From Telopea speciosissima (taxonomy: Eukaryota; Streptophyta; Magnoliopsida; Proteales; Proteaceae), in assembly GCF_018873765.1 (NCBI RefSeq), contig NC_057918.1, forward strand, positions 11,974,862 to 12,038,861: a stretch of DNA of 64,000 nucleotides. Direction: 5' to 3'. A program made the translations under genes and the position numbers. Numbering within the stretch: the stretch's first letter is position 1; every line of letters starts with the position of its first letter. Below, one piece after another: positions 1 to 10,825 of this stretch. The notes under the pieces were generated by a model, which searched no databases, had not been told where the DNA came from, and worked only from the letters and a program-made list of their open reading frames with translations.

Positions 1-504
1 AACACGCCTAGATAGCATTCTTTCTCCCTTTTTTTTTAAACAAGGGTAAATCATGTCATCTCTCATAAATATTACATTAAATAACTTTTAATTTTTTTAA
101 AACTCTTTTTACTCTTTCATTAAATAACTTTTAGGAATAAAACAAGGGAAATCAAAAGAAGGCTACAAATTACAACTTTGTAGATCACTTTAAAAAAAAA
201 AACTATATTAAGAAAAGCTAGATAAAACATCCATTACATCTTCCATGATAGATATCTTAATCCTATCATTTTTAGCTTTCCTAGCTAAAAATTGTACATA
301 AAATACACAATTGTACATAAAATACATAGTCATCCATATTAAATAACATTACCAAATCCCTTCAACAACTTGTCCATATTAAATTACATGGACCTCCCCA
401 AGACAAGTATCCCCAGTTCATTAAGTTGAAACCATTAATTAAAGCAAAACATTCATAAATGATCATATTACCCTTTATTAATGTAGTTATATCCTTTTAC
501 CTTT

Positions 505-639
505 CTCCAATTTGCTGTCCGCTCTAATTTCCTTCAATTCCTCACATAGGAGCGGAAATGATCACCCTACCCCTTGCCTGATCATTTCCGCACCTATGTG
601 AGGAATTGGAAGAAATTGAAGTGGGCAGCGAATTGGAGG
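505..639. mobile_element. Foldback MITE
   Basis: Two arms of about 60 bp, 505-564 and 579-639, are near-perfect reverse complements around a short spacer. The core TTCCTCACATAG is followed on the left by GCGGAAATGATCA and mirrored on the right. A diverged relative lies at 53146-53280. No coding capacity and no clear target duplication were seen. Confidence 0.75.
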
Positions 640-1472
640 GGACACCGATTCACTTTACAAAGCTCAAACCCATCCCCTCAATGTTAAATCGTTCCAACCT
701 TATCTTCCGTAAATGATCACCACTCTATCTAGCTTGGTTTTCGAATTATATCAGAAAGGGCTTCCGAAGCCTCATTCAAACTAGCCTTGGACACCAAGTG
801 CCCTTATGAATAATGACAGAAATTTTATCCATTCTATCTATACTCGAGTCACATCCAATTCTATCTCTATATTTGTTGATCAACACTCCAAATACATGCT
901 AATTATATCCAACCAAAGTAAAGTAAAACATCCATTATTCAATTATTATTACCTTGACAACATCTTCCATCACATATCTGTACTTCAAGATTTTCCTCCA
1001 AACCCATGAAAAATCAGAACGACATGAAACAGTTCATAAGGAGTCCTTTTTGAGGAACATAAAATAGATCCAAGCGACCCATATACTTCTTTTATTCATA
1101 CCCAATAGAGTGCAAGAATTTGTTGTTATTAATACCTATCCATAAGAAAGCACTCATTAATTAAAGATTTGAGCTTCTAGATAACAGATTGGGGGAAACC
1201 AAACACGTACTCTAGTAATCCAATAACATACGCGGAAGCTTTGCATGATTGATCTAACCAACTCTTGGTGATCTGCATTAGAGAGAAGCTTTGATTTCCA
1301 TAATCAATGGATTTCTTTTATCCAAAATGGGGGACCAGTGATGAGTAGCCAACTTTTAAAAAATCAATGGGATGCTAAAAAATATTTGATTGGAAGGTGA
1401 CCTACAAAGAAGCTTGACATAGTTTAGCCACTCCTCCGTACCCTCTGAAACACCAACCAAGATGAAGGCCAA

Positions 1473-1594
1473 ATGTTCTATGTGCCAGAGGCGTGCCTAG
1501 ACACATGGGAGTGGGCAAAATGACCACCCTGCCCCCCCCCCCGAATGGAAGGCCCATGTGTCTGAGCATAGGCTACGCTGTGGCATAGAGAACA
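1473..1594. mobile_element. Foldback MITE
   Basis: Arms 1473-1516 and 1551-1594 are imperfect reverse complements. The left arm starts ATGTTCTATGTGCCAGAGGC and the right arm ends TGGCATAGAGAACAT. The loop carries a run of 12 C. The loop text (AAATGACCACCCTGCC) resembles the loops of other hairpins in this window. Confidence 0.7.
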
Positions 1595-2575
1595 TCAGCT
1601 CCAAGATGAATTACTAACTACGGATAAAAGATTTCCCTTTTCAAATTTATTCACATGCTTTCAGATTATGCGGGATATTGTTTTTACTTTCTAGCTGCCA
1701 ATTAAACTCCCTCCGAAAATGAATGCAACAAGAAAGCTTCCTTTGAGATGCAGAATTACTCTCTCTCTCTCTCTCTCACAGCTTGATTTGCTTCAGTCAC
1801 AGACTTGCATCGAAGTTACAGATCAGACACCCAAAAAAAAAATGCTGGTACGCTAGCACTGTGTCTACCTCTCTCCATGGAAAAGTCTCCATGCCCCTCT
1901 CCCATCCCAGCCCCCCCATTGGTTGAGCTGATAGCTCCAAGAAAGCTGGCCACGTGCCCAACCTTATTCAATAACATTAAAAATTTGGTGAAAATTTAAC
2001 TTCATTTTACAATCCATTTTATGAATTTAAGAAGAAAAATAAGAATTTTAATTAAAAAATTAAACCATCATATTTAGTAAAGGTTTAAGGTAGTACACAA
2101 CATTTTCTTTTTAATCTGATTTCACTTCTCATCCCTACCCTTCACCATGGGAATCTGTGAGATACAAATGAGTTTGTTATACTGACTTTGCACAATGTGA
2201 GAAGTTTAATCTTCTACCACCAATGAAATCAGGGTGATCAGATTGAGGCCCACCATAGCCATTTAGCCATTGTGTCCAGCCTTAAGCTATTATTATTGAT
2301 TCTGTCACCATAAGTGTTGATCAAGAGGACCCCTCATTTACCCTTGACTTAATCACATTGCCCACTAGAAATAATATGCAATTCTTAATTTTCCTCTAAA
2401 GTCCAAGAGAAATCGGAGGAACAGGAGACAATCCATATGGAACAGGTCCTTTTTGCTAAAGTTGGGTATTTCCAATTTGAGAATCTCTATCCAATTAACC
2501 TCCTTAATCCTCATCAAAGATTAATATTCCCCTCTTCTGCATAATGGATTGAGATAACCCTAAGCCAATCGGATT

Positions 2576-2722
2576 ATTATCTTCTCAAATTCCTAAAGCT
2601 CGGCATGCAGTGTGATAGTGCTAGGTGGAGATGCCGACATGTGGCAACTCGGACATCCAACCATCGGTATCTTCACCTAGCATTGCTGCACTGCCGAGCT
2701 TTAAGGAATTGGAGAGGATAAT
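2576..2722. mobile_element. Foldback MITE
   Basis: An inverted repeat with arms of about 60-65 bp. The left arm contains AAAGCTCGGCATGCAGTG and GCTAGGTGGAGAT. The right arm contains ATCTTCACCTAGCATTGC and CACTGCCGAGCTTT. The outer parts (ATTATCTTCTCAAATTCC and its mirror GGAATTGGAGAGGATAAT) continue the pairing. Confidence 0.7.
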
Positions 2723-2742
2723 TTTCCATAGATATATATGAG

Positions 2743-2880
2743 AAGCAGTTTTCTGTCTGAAAATGTGACCTACACCAGCACTCCCATGTATCTATCTCTC
2801 TTCTCCTCAACACAAGGGGGCAGAGGTATCATTTCATATGGGGAGAAAAGAGATGGGCTTGTTGGAGACTTGGAGTGCTG
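2743..2880. repeat. Half copy of a foldback MITE
   Basis: The stretch from AGCAGTTTTCTGT through ACACCAGCACTCCCATG to the GGGGGCAGAGGTATCATTTC segment matches one arm and the loop of the MITE at 45898-46050, including its outer AGTTTTCTGT end. The second arm is not evident, so this is a truncated family member. Confidence 0.5.
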
Positions 2881-4368
2881 AGGTAGAGGAATAATTATCA
2901 CCTCCAATTCGTGGGTATCTCCAATTCCACCGGGGTAGAGTGGAAGACCACATTTGAGGACGAAGATCTTTTTCCCTTGTATAGGAGCTATGGCATTCCA
3001 GTGTGGTGCATGGTGTAAGAGTTTTGTTTTCCAAAATTGAAGCCTCTTTGTAAAGATTATCCACGATGGAAAGCAATGATGGGCTTCTAACCTTGAGAAG
3101 ATCAATGGAAGGCCGAGATCCGTTGCTATTATTACTCTCGTGATAAATATAGCCTTCTTGATTCTTGACGGCTCATTTTTACCCTAAAGAATGTGGAACA
3201 GGGAGAACAATCAAAATCTGCTACTGGTGTGGAGGAAGAACTTTGTTGTGTATACAACAAATGAAAAACCCTAATCCTATCACGAATTCAGCTGGAGTTG
3301 CGATGCCCTCAATGCGATGGTAATTGGAGTCATATTAATGTTGCTTTGCATCTGTGAAGTTTCTCAGTCACTTTAGCAATACTCTGTACCAAATCCATTT
3401 TTAATTTAAAATCAAGTCTTCAGCAACCATTTTAGCAATGAGGTGAGCTGAGTTGATTCTTTCAATCCAGAACAATAAGGGTCGGTCGTATTTGATTGCA
3501 TAATTTAGGAATGGGGATCCAAGTTTCAATTTTGATTTGTAGGATCCAAGTTCAAACTTCAAATTCATCGAATCCTCACATGTACTCGTTGAACAAACTC
3601 CAAAAATCCGTGGCTCCAACTGGCGAATTTTTAACCCTTTTGGTTTCCAAAGTCCAAAACAGAGCCTTCTTCCTTGAAGACGATGTAACTACGGCTTCAT
3701 GCACGCCTGCCGGCGAGTTGAGGTAATTGTGGCGGCCGAGTAGCTATTCAAATAATTTCATTCTTTTCCATCTGTTAGAAGCTTTGTGGCTAACGGAGAC
3801 CACAAGCCGCCCATGCTCACATTCTCTATCATTTCCAATAACCAAGCTTCAGTGACCAATGGCACCCCAATTCATTCAGTCTATGATGATAATCACAACT
3901 CATAAACGTCACGAAAACCAAACACAGGAAAAATGGTTACCCTTTCCACTTGAGAAAATCTCCATTAGTGGTTTATTGCAGCTGCTATTGTTCACTTCAG
4001 TCCTCCTAAATACTAGACCAGTGATTACCTATGTCCCAAATCAATCCCTCTCTCTCTCTTTCCTTCTTCTTGTAATCAGTATTAGTGTGAAGTGGTGTAA
4101 TTAATTAATTAAGAGGGAGGGTAATGGCATGAGAGATGGAGCTGTTTCAGTATAATCCGCTCCCACTCATCATTAAATCCCACAAATATCACTACACGGT
4201 ATTATTTATCATCCTTGTAACTCCCATACCTCCATCACTAATCACCCCCCTTCGTTCCATCAATCCACATTTCAGATATGGCCGTTTTTATTCATGCGAC
4301 GGCGCACGATTTCCAACTCTCTGAATTCACAGATAGAGATACATTATTCCTCACTCTCCAGTCTCCAC

Positions 4369-4377
4369 CTATATACT
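4369..4377 (+). promoter_or_regulatory. Possible TATA box of RKD gene
   Basis: CTATATACT lies about 80 bp before the RKD start codon. That spacing fits a TATA box with a short leader of about 50 nt. This is sequence pattern only. Confidence 0.4.
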
Positions 4378-4453
4378 ATCCATCCATCCATTCTCTATTT
4401 CATCTGCAACTCCTAATAACCAAAACTTGCTGTAACTTCAGTGTTTCTCAATC

Positions 4454-5266
4454 ATGGATAACCACTCTCTCAAAAGCTGGTCAGGTCATGAAATGGTAAC
4501 TTATGAAGAAGACCCATTCATGTTTTTAGATCAACTATCCCCATCAGATCTCAGGTAAGATAAGATTCTTTCCTCCTCATGATGATTATTACACTTCTCT
4601 ACTTCTTTCTTTCTTTTTAATTAATTGACTCTCTGTTTCTTCTTAATTTCTTTGAAGTGGGTATTATACTCCAATGAGTTGGCAATGGGAATTCCCCATT
4701 ACATACAACATGTTTGATGTAATTCCTTGGATTGAAAGCAGTTTCCTTACTGACCCTCTGTTGGATGGCTTCCTTACTTATCCAGGTGCTCCTCATGTAA
4801 TCCCATCTCTTGAGATTGTTTTTTCAATTTTCAAAATGGTTTATTTGATCTTTCTTCTCATGGGTTTACAGAGGAACTCTTCATTGGATATGGAAATAGT
4901 TGTGGAGTCTGTGATGAACCCAGCATTAAATATGAGTCCCATGAAGAGATTGTGTCCTACAAAAGTAGTAGAGAAGATGGGGAGGAGCTAATGAAAGAGA
5001 AATCTAAGAAGTTCAAGAAATGCAGAGAAGAGAAGAAGAGTAAAAGCAGTCCAAATGAGTTGACTCGGAATGCCATATCTCGCTACTTCTACATGCCAAT
5101 CACTCAAGCTGCAAAAGAGCTAAACGTTGGCTTGACACAATTGAAGAAAAGGTGTAGAGAGCTGGGAATCGGTAGATGGCCTCACAGGAAGTTGATGAGC
5201 TTGCAGACCCTCATCAATAACATTCAGGTATATATGATTTGATGTCCTTTTTCTGTTTTGTTCTTA

Positions 5267-5300
<34 letters not shown>

Positions 5301-5639
5301 AATTAATTTACACATAATTAACATGAGATGCGTTACATTGAGCAGGAAATGGGGCAGAAGAAAGGAGAAGTTAATGAAGCAAAGCTGAGAAATGCAGTAA
5401 AGCTATTGGAACAAGAGAAGAAGTTATTGGAGGAGATGCCAGATAGTGAACTAGAGGAGAACACAAAGAAGCTTAGACAAGCCTGTTTTAAGGCTAACTA
5501 TAAGAAGAGAAAGCTTATGGAGATGGTGGAGGTGGATTTGGATTCTTCTGCTACAACCACTAGTACTGCATGCATGGAGACATATTTAAAATTAAAGGGT
5601 CAAAGAGAAAAAAGAGTCAAGCATGAGTTCTTCTATTGA
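4454..5639 (+). CDS. RKD-type RWP-RK domain transcription factor
   Basis: Four exons: 4454-4554, 4658-4785, 4872-5227 and 5346-5639, all with GT-AG introns and matching phases, giving 292 residues. The RWP-RK domain (about 138-190) contains the block [19 protein letters not shown] and the signature R178-W-P-H-R-K183. After it comes a Lys/Glu-rich coiled coil (about 200-260), as in RKD proteins. RKD factors are small nuclear DNA-binding regulators of egg-cell and germline identity in plants. They differ from the NIN-like proteins by lacking a GAF-like region and a PB1 domain, and neither is seen here. The length is in the usual RKD range. The start is the first ATG of the frame, about 80 bp after a TATA-like box. 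Intron 3 carries a (CT)n tract just before its acceptor. I cannot say which RKD paralogue it is, though context suggests the RKD1/RKD2 locus (see findings). Confidence 0.9.
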
Positions 5640-7862
5640 TTTTATGATTGCTTGTAACTTTTAATTGTAGAAGTTTTTTTAGCTTTAAGCTTATTGGGTC
5701 CTTTCTCTAGTTATTTTTCATGTTTCTTCATGACTTAATTAATCCATTAGCAAGATTTCCTTGCAGAGAACCAGAGGCCAGGGGTGAGAAGAATATATTA
5801 ATTAATTAAAAAAAAAAAACTCCACTCAGATATACATAATTAATTGGATTGGTTGATTTATCTTTCGTTTTGGAAATTAACAATTTTGAATTTATTGAAA
5901 TAAATGAAACGGTTATTTTATGTACTTAGACTATCTTTTGGTTGAATAACTGAAATTAGCCTCTTTTATTTTTATTTATTTATTAATTTATTTTTTGGGG
6001 TAAGGCTTCAAGTAACAACTGTTACATGACCGGTGAGCCATTTCCCAATCCCTATACCCACGCATAGGAACCAACGACAAGGGAATATAAAAAATAGATT
6101 ACTAATCACATAATAATTTAAGGGTGTTAAATGGTTCAGTTTTGGTGTAAACAGCTCAGTTTGATTAGGTGCAAGTGTTTTCACGTAAAACTTAAACCAA
6201 ACAGTCTAATAAACGATTTCAACGGTTTTAGTTTAAACAATTTTATTAGTTTTTTAAACTTTTTTTATTCAAATGGATTTTTTCTCTTTTAAATTTTTAT
6301 TAAAATAGATGTAAATATATATTTATATGTTTTCTTTTAATATTTATAAGCTACCATTTAGGTTTTGAAGAGTGCAGAAGATCAGTTCGGTGGTAAGATT
6401 TGAAGGGGAGATAGGCCTTGCACCTTCTTGTTTATTACATCAAGTTCATTTTCTACCAGCAAAGCAACCATCCACTAGCCCTAGACTTTCAACATAATGA
6501 CGAAACTCATAGATAACATTTTAGTTCGAACTTGACAAAATTATCAAAGATTGGTACTCCTGAATTTCTATGCAACAATGTATGAACATTTCTTTGATGT
6601 TTGAGAAGTAATTCTTGAATCCTTGTCTTGGAATAAAAAGCATTTCTATTGGTTAGATCCGATCCATTATTGGGATCAATCCTGGACCCCTCGGGTTTTA
6701 AATTTTTATTCAAAAAGCTTGAAGGTTATAGACGATTATATGTTTTATTTTTTTATTAAAAAAGTTTGAATTTTTTTAGTGGAATTTATTTATTCTTACC
6801 ATAATTGTGTATTCTAACAATGAATGACTTAACTTACTATGCATATATTAATCGATTTTTATAATAAATGACATAAGCCATGATACTTCATTTAATGTTA
6901 AAGTAACATTATCGTCGAGGATTATAAGTGGATTATCATTAGTATGTAAAATAGGATGCACAGGTACTGTGTGGGTTGGATTTACATAATTTTTTTGGGG
7001 GATTGGAATTAATTTGTGTCTTGAAAATACAACATTTCGTTATTGCCATAACAAATAACTGGTAATAGAGAAGATTAGATATGAACATAAACAAATTCGT
7101 TAACAAAAAGTAAAAAAATAATAATAAACTCAATTCAATTCTCCATTGCAACACCGCAGTGGTGAGGTTGCTCCATGTGATCTAGAGGAGCTACAAAGCG
7201 GAGAAGACATGTCATATAGTTTCAGGTTCATTGTTACATTAAAAACACAAGTATGATCCAAAGTAAGAAAGTATTTAAGTTTCATCCCAGTATGGAGAGT
7301 TGTGGAAGCTTTTTCGTACAATGATTTTAACCCTGGGATGGATATTGAGCTTCAAAAGTTCTTTCCCTATTTAGTAGCTTGAGTGGATATGGGTCAAAGC
7401 TGTTGAAAAAGATAATAGTGCTACTCTCTTGGTAGAAAATTCATCTAATCTCTTTGTTAGAGCAACCACCAACCAAAATACGAAAAGAAACAAAAACACA
7501 AGAAGACTGCACAAAGAGTTAACGTGGTTCATACACCAATATGGTATGCTACGTCCACGGATGAAGGCGAAGCTATTTTACTATGTAAATCGGAGAAAGT
7601 TACAATGGAGATCCCTCAAGAATACCCGAACAATACTGCTCTCTCCCAGAAATCCTAAATCAAGAACCCCAAATCTCACTCACTCTACATCAAAACGGGT
7701 AAAAAATATAAATACTCCTCCATCGAATTGGGTCGATCCATCAGATTGCTACCAAAAATGTTGGAGCTGGTCATTCTTCGAAATGGGTCCAAGAATTCGA
7801 GACATACATAATACTTTTTAAAATGGAAAGATCCATATGTTTTAACACTTCAACTTTTCCTC
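5640..7862. other. Intergenic DNA downstream of RKD
   Basis: AT-rich sequence with no gene recognised. The segment at about 6120-6260 (GGGTGTTAAATGGTTCAG and onward) has the look of a decayed MITE end, but no partner was found. The stretch around 7455-7800 looks like a retroelement LTR fragment and is listed separately. Confidence 0.5.
7455..7800 (+). mobile_element. Possible LTR fragment, Copia-like
   Basis: This fossil contains AACGTGGTTCATACACC and CTACGTCCACGG, phrases I associate with plant Copia-type LTRs or small LTR-derived elements. It begins near TGTTAGAGCAACC. No internal domain, partner LTR or target duplication was found. It looks like a broken, old remnant. Family and limits are uncertain. 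Confidence 0.35.
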
Positions 7863-9196
7863 AAGTCTTGCACTCGGATTTGCTCTTGTAGTGGAGGTAG
7901 ACAGATCCATGCGAGGATTTTTCCGAGATGGGAACCAATCTGATTGTACCCGGCTCAATGAAATGCCCAATCCAGATACCATTGCTTGGAACGTTTTTTT
8001 TTTTTTTTGATGGAAGAACAAAAGATACATTACTAAAGCAAAGGTAGATATACAATATTTTTGGATTGAGCATACTTAGCAAGGTTCATGGCTATAGCTA
8101 TACAAAAAGGGTCTCCTTGCTTATCAAACATTATTTCTTGGGCCATGCCAGAGATATACACTAAATCCTTAATACAATACCAGGGACAAGAAGATTTAGT
8201 TGGAGATGGAAGAATATCAATGATGTGTGGATTGGAGCACCATACTTTTTAACCTTCAACCCCATGCTAGCAGCATGGTCTAAGCCTGATCGAATACCAA
8301 AAATTTCAAGTCCCATATCATTAGTAGTACTTATATAACCTGCAGCAAGAAAGGTGAATTTGTCATCTTTCAAAAAGATATAGGACCATCTTGCCTGACT
8401 TAGTCCAAGTATGTTGTATCCTGCATAGATCAAAACAGTAAAATTGAGCACAGGTAAGGAAAAAGAAGTAGGTACTAAGAAATTCTCCACATTACTAACA
8501 ATTACATCCTGGGATGAAATTGAAGGGGGGGGGGATAATTTTAAATCCACCAACCATTTGCATATATGTTTCATAATCCAAATTGGATCAGGCTTTCCTG
8601 ACCCATTGACAACTTTGTTTCTAGTTGTCCAAATAAAGAAGCAAGTAATAATAAAAACACTGAAAAACTAGGTTAACGTTTATTTATCTAGATGATGATT
8701 AAAGTAAAGTGCTAGGTAGAAATCTATCAGGCTTTCATAGGCCAAGAATTCGGTTCTCAGGCTCAGAGGTCCAGCCATCCATATATGTTTAACCCAATCA
8801 CAAGACAAGAACAAATGCCAAGAAGATTCGATACAATTTCCACATAAAGCACATGAAGAGTCGATCTGAAGCCATTTTGAGAGAGTAGCCCTAATTGGAA
8901 GTCCTGCATTTAACAAACACCAGAAAAAGAGTTTAAATTTTGGATGAATTTTGAGTTTCAAAAAGAAATTCCACCACAATTTAATAAACAAATTATTAAT
9001 ATCACAATTAGGAGTGATTTCTCTAGCAGTCAGTTTAGTTATCCATGTTAGTTGCAGAAGTAAGAGAAGTAACTGGAGAGACGGAAAAAAAAGAGAGATT
9101 ACCGGATAGATAAGGGAAGAAAAAAGTGGAATTACCATGCTTGGAACGTTTGGATTCCCTGCTATAAGCCTATAACCGTTAGGATTCATAATTTGA
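7863..9196 (+). pseudogene. PPR protein pseudogene, 5' part (split by a LINE)
   Basis: Plus-strand translation gives PPR text. From 7863 it reads KSCTRICSCSGGRQIHARIF, then, after a one-base slip near 7918-7922, RDGNQSD, then EMPNPDTIAWNV across 7960-7996. This order is typical of a PLS-class PPR protein of the kind I recall for At3g47530. Several repeats between the first and last of these blocks are missing, so an internal deletion is likely. The coding text is cut at 7993 by a LINE and resumes at 9133 with the duplicated target (ACCATGCTTGGAACG, then TTTGGATTCCCTGCTAT), running on until the Mutator-like element near 9180-9196. The other side is at 18160-18456. The gene would have encoded an organelle RNA-binding protein. 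It is dead. Confidence 0.75.
7994..9132 (-). mobile_element. 5'-truncated L1-type LINE
   Basis: Minus-strand element with a poly-A tail (T run at 7994-8008 on plus) and target-site duplications at 7977-7993 and 9133-9148, reading TACCATTGCTTGGAACG and TACCATGCTTGGAACG (one-base difference). Reading from 9132 downward, the frame at 8680-9189 encodes the zinc-binding domain that follows reverse transcriptase in plant LINEs (CALCGNCIESSWHLFLSCDW, with a leading KLFFWCLLN). The frame at 8161-8574 encodes a decayed RNase-H-like domain. Reverse transcriptase and endonuclease are absent, so the copy is truncated to about 1.14 kb, as is usual for LINE insertions. It sits inside the PPR coding text. 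Confidence 0.9.
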
Positions 9197-9765
9197 GATC
9201 CTCTAGACCTGCCATCGTCCTACGGTAAGAGTGACACGTGGTTTTATTCCGATCCAACAGTCAAGTTATAAATCAATTAAAAAAAAAGAGAATTTGGTTC
9301 GTTCTCAGCCGACCGGTCGGCTTCTATTAGGAACCCGAGCGATGGAACCGTGAAAAGCAACAGCGTCTTCTTCCTCTGCTCACTTCTGCAACCTCTCGTC
9401 TTCTTTCCCTCGTCTGCAACCTCTCGTCACCTCTGCAATCTGCAAATCGTCGCTGGAGCATTTGCCCTAAGAAAGAAATATTGTGTGCAACGTCTCGTCT
9501 TCTTCCTCTTTTTATCTCAATGTAAGTATTTCAAACCCTAAATAAGTCATTTTGTTGATGAGAATAAAGAGAAAATGAGATTTTTTTTGGGGTATTCCGG
9601 TTCTATCTCTCTCTGTTTGTGTGTGTGTGTGTGTGTGTGGTAGTTCCCTGAATTTGTTAATGTTTGTTGATGTATTCTGTTTCTTAAGGTGAAAAAAAAA
9701 AATCCAAGTCTGATGGGGTATGTTGTTCATGACTTGCTGCAAGATTAAATATGTGTGTGTGTTTG
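9180..9765 (+). repeat. Left terminal inverted repeat of MULE
   Basis: Matches the reverse complement of about 17520-18163. Shared landmarks in order are GATCCTCTA, GCCATCGTCCT, AGAGTGACAC, a CCGACYGGTCGG palindrome, blocks of CTTCTTCCTC / CAACCTCTCGTC, GCAATCTGCAAATCGTC, TTTGCCCTAAGAAAGAAA, AAACCCTAAATAAG and TTCATGAYTTGCTGCAAGA. A GT-rich microsatellite lies in the inner part. A good 5' splice site (GTAAGT at 9522) suggests the transposase transcript starts inside this TIR and is spliced to an acceptor near 10755, giving a noncoding first exon. Confidence 0.85.
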
Positions 9766-10825
9766 GGTAAGGGGAGAAAGGAAAGTACTTATGGTTTCTC
9801 AGGTTCTGTCATGGTTACTCTTTCTCATACTCTGAGGTGCTTTAGACTTGAGTTTTCATTCTCTCGGTAAGGGTTCAGTTAACATAATGTGGCCTCTTTC
9901 AAATATCTTTTCTACTCTAGGAGGAGAAAGATAAAGAAAGAACAATATGGTTTTTCCGGTTGTACATTATTACTCTTTCTTACTCTTTGAGTGCTATTTT
10001 TGTTCCTTTTCTGAGTCGTCGAGGGTTTAATTTGCCTTCTTATGTAATGAATCAGGCTTTGATTTCACTGGTTTCTACAGTTTTTAAATGTAGCACACTA
10101 TTCCTGACTGTGAGATATGGTTTCTTATGTAAATTGCTGAATCCTTCATTATCCATGTTAACAATAATATGGTTTTCTTTCTCAAACAAGGTATCGGGAC
10201 TGTACTACATAAGACTTCCAATTTATCCTTTTGAGATGACTGCAGCTCAAGTAATTTTTGATGACCCCCTTATCCTTTTAACACTTTCGACCTTCCTCTT
10301 CTCCTAATGGTTATGATGGGGTTCAAAGTCACCGTAAGATTATGAAACCAGATTTTTATAAACTCAATTAAAAAGAAAATAGGGTTTTGTAGAATTTGAC
10401 TTCAAGTAGGAAACTGAAACTTGATGAGAAGATAGGATTTTGAAACAGAGTTTGAAATCAGAACTTCAAACCAGATCACATAATAGTAGACTAAAGAAGA
10501 AAACAGAGCAATATCTAACAGAAGAACATTAATTATTTATCTGTTGTATAGATCAAACTTGTATAACAATTTGCATTAGTCTTTGTGGCTGGTATAAGGT
10601 GTTGGCTGCTTATTTATGCTAAATTTTGCCCTAAGTACAAATCTTCTATTGCTATTAATTATGACCACCAATTTGTGTTCTAATTTCTTCCACTTGTGGA
10701 AGAGTTATTCTTATGAATTTACATGGTTTTATATTTATTTACTCTTGTTGTACAGGTGTATGGTCTGCAGTAGGTTGTTGCCACCATAGAGTTCCTGAAT
10801 TTGAAAGAGTATCTGAGACATAACA

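Larger units (their letters stand above)
1..4368. other. Intergenic DNA upstream of RKD
   Basis: AT-rich intergenic sequence with no coding region I can support. It holds foldback MITEs at about 505-639, 1473-1594, 2576-2722 and 2743-2880, listed separately, and a short CT microsatellite near 1760-1778. Small open frames here, such as the one at 2770-3105 on the minus strand, lie over the inverted-repeat elements and have no recognisable domain. Confidence 0.6.

Noticed and set aside
2770-3105. 111-codon minus-strand ORF
   Set aside because: It overlaps a MITE arm and has no similarity to known proteins that I recognise.
7429-7821. 130-codon plus-strand ORF as a gene
   Set aside because: The DNA resembles a noncoding LTR fragment and the translation shows no domain.
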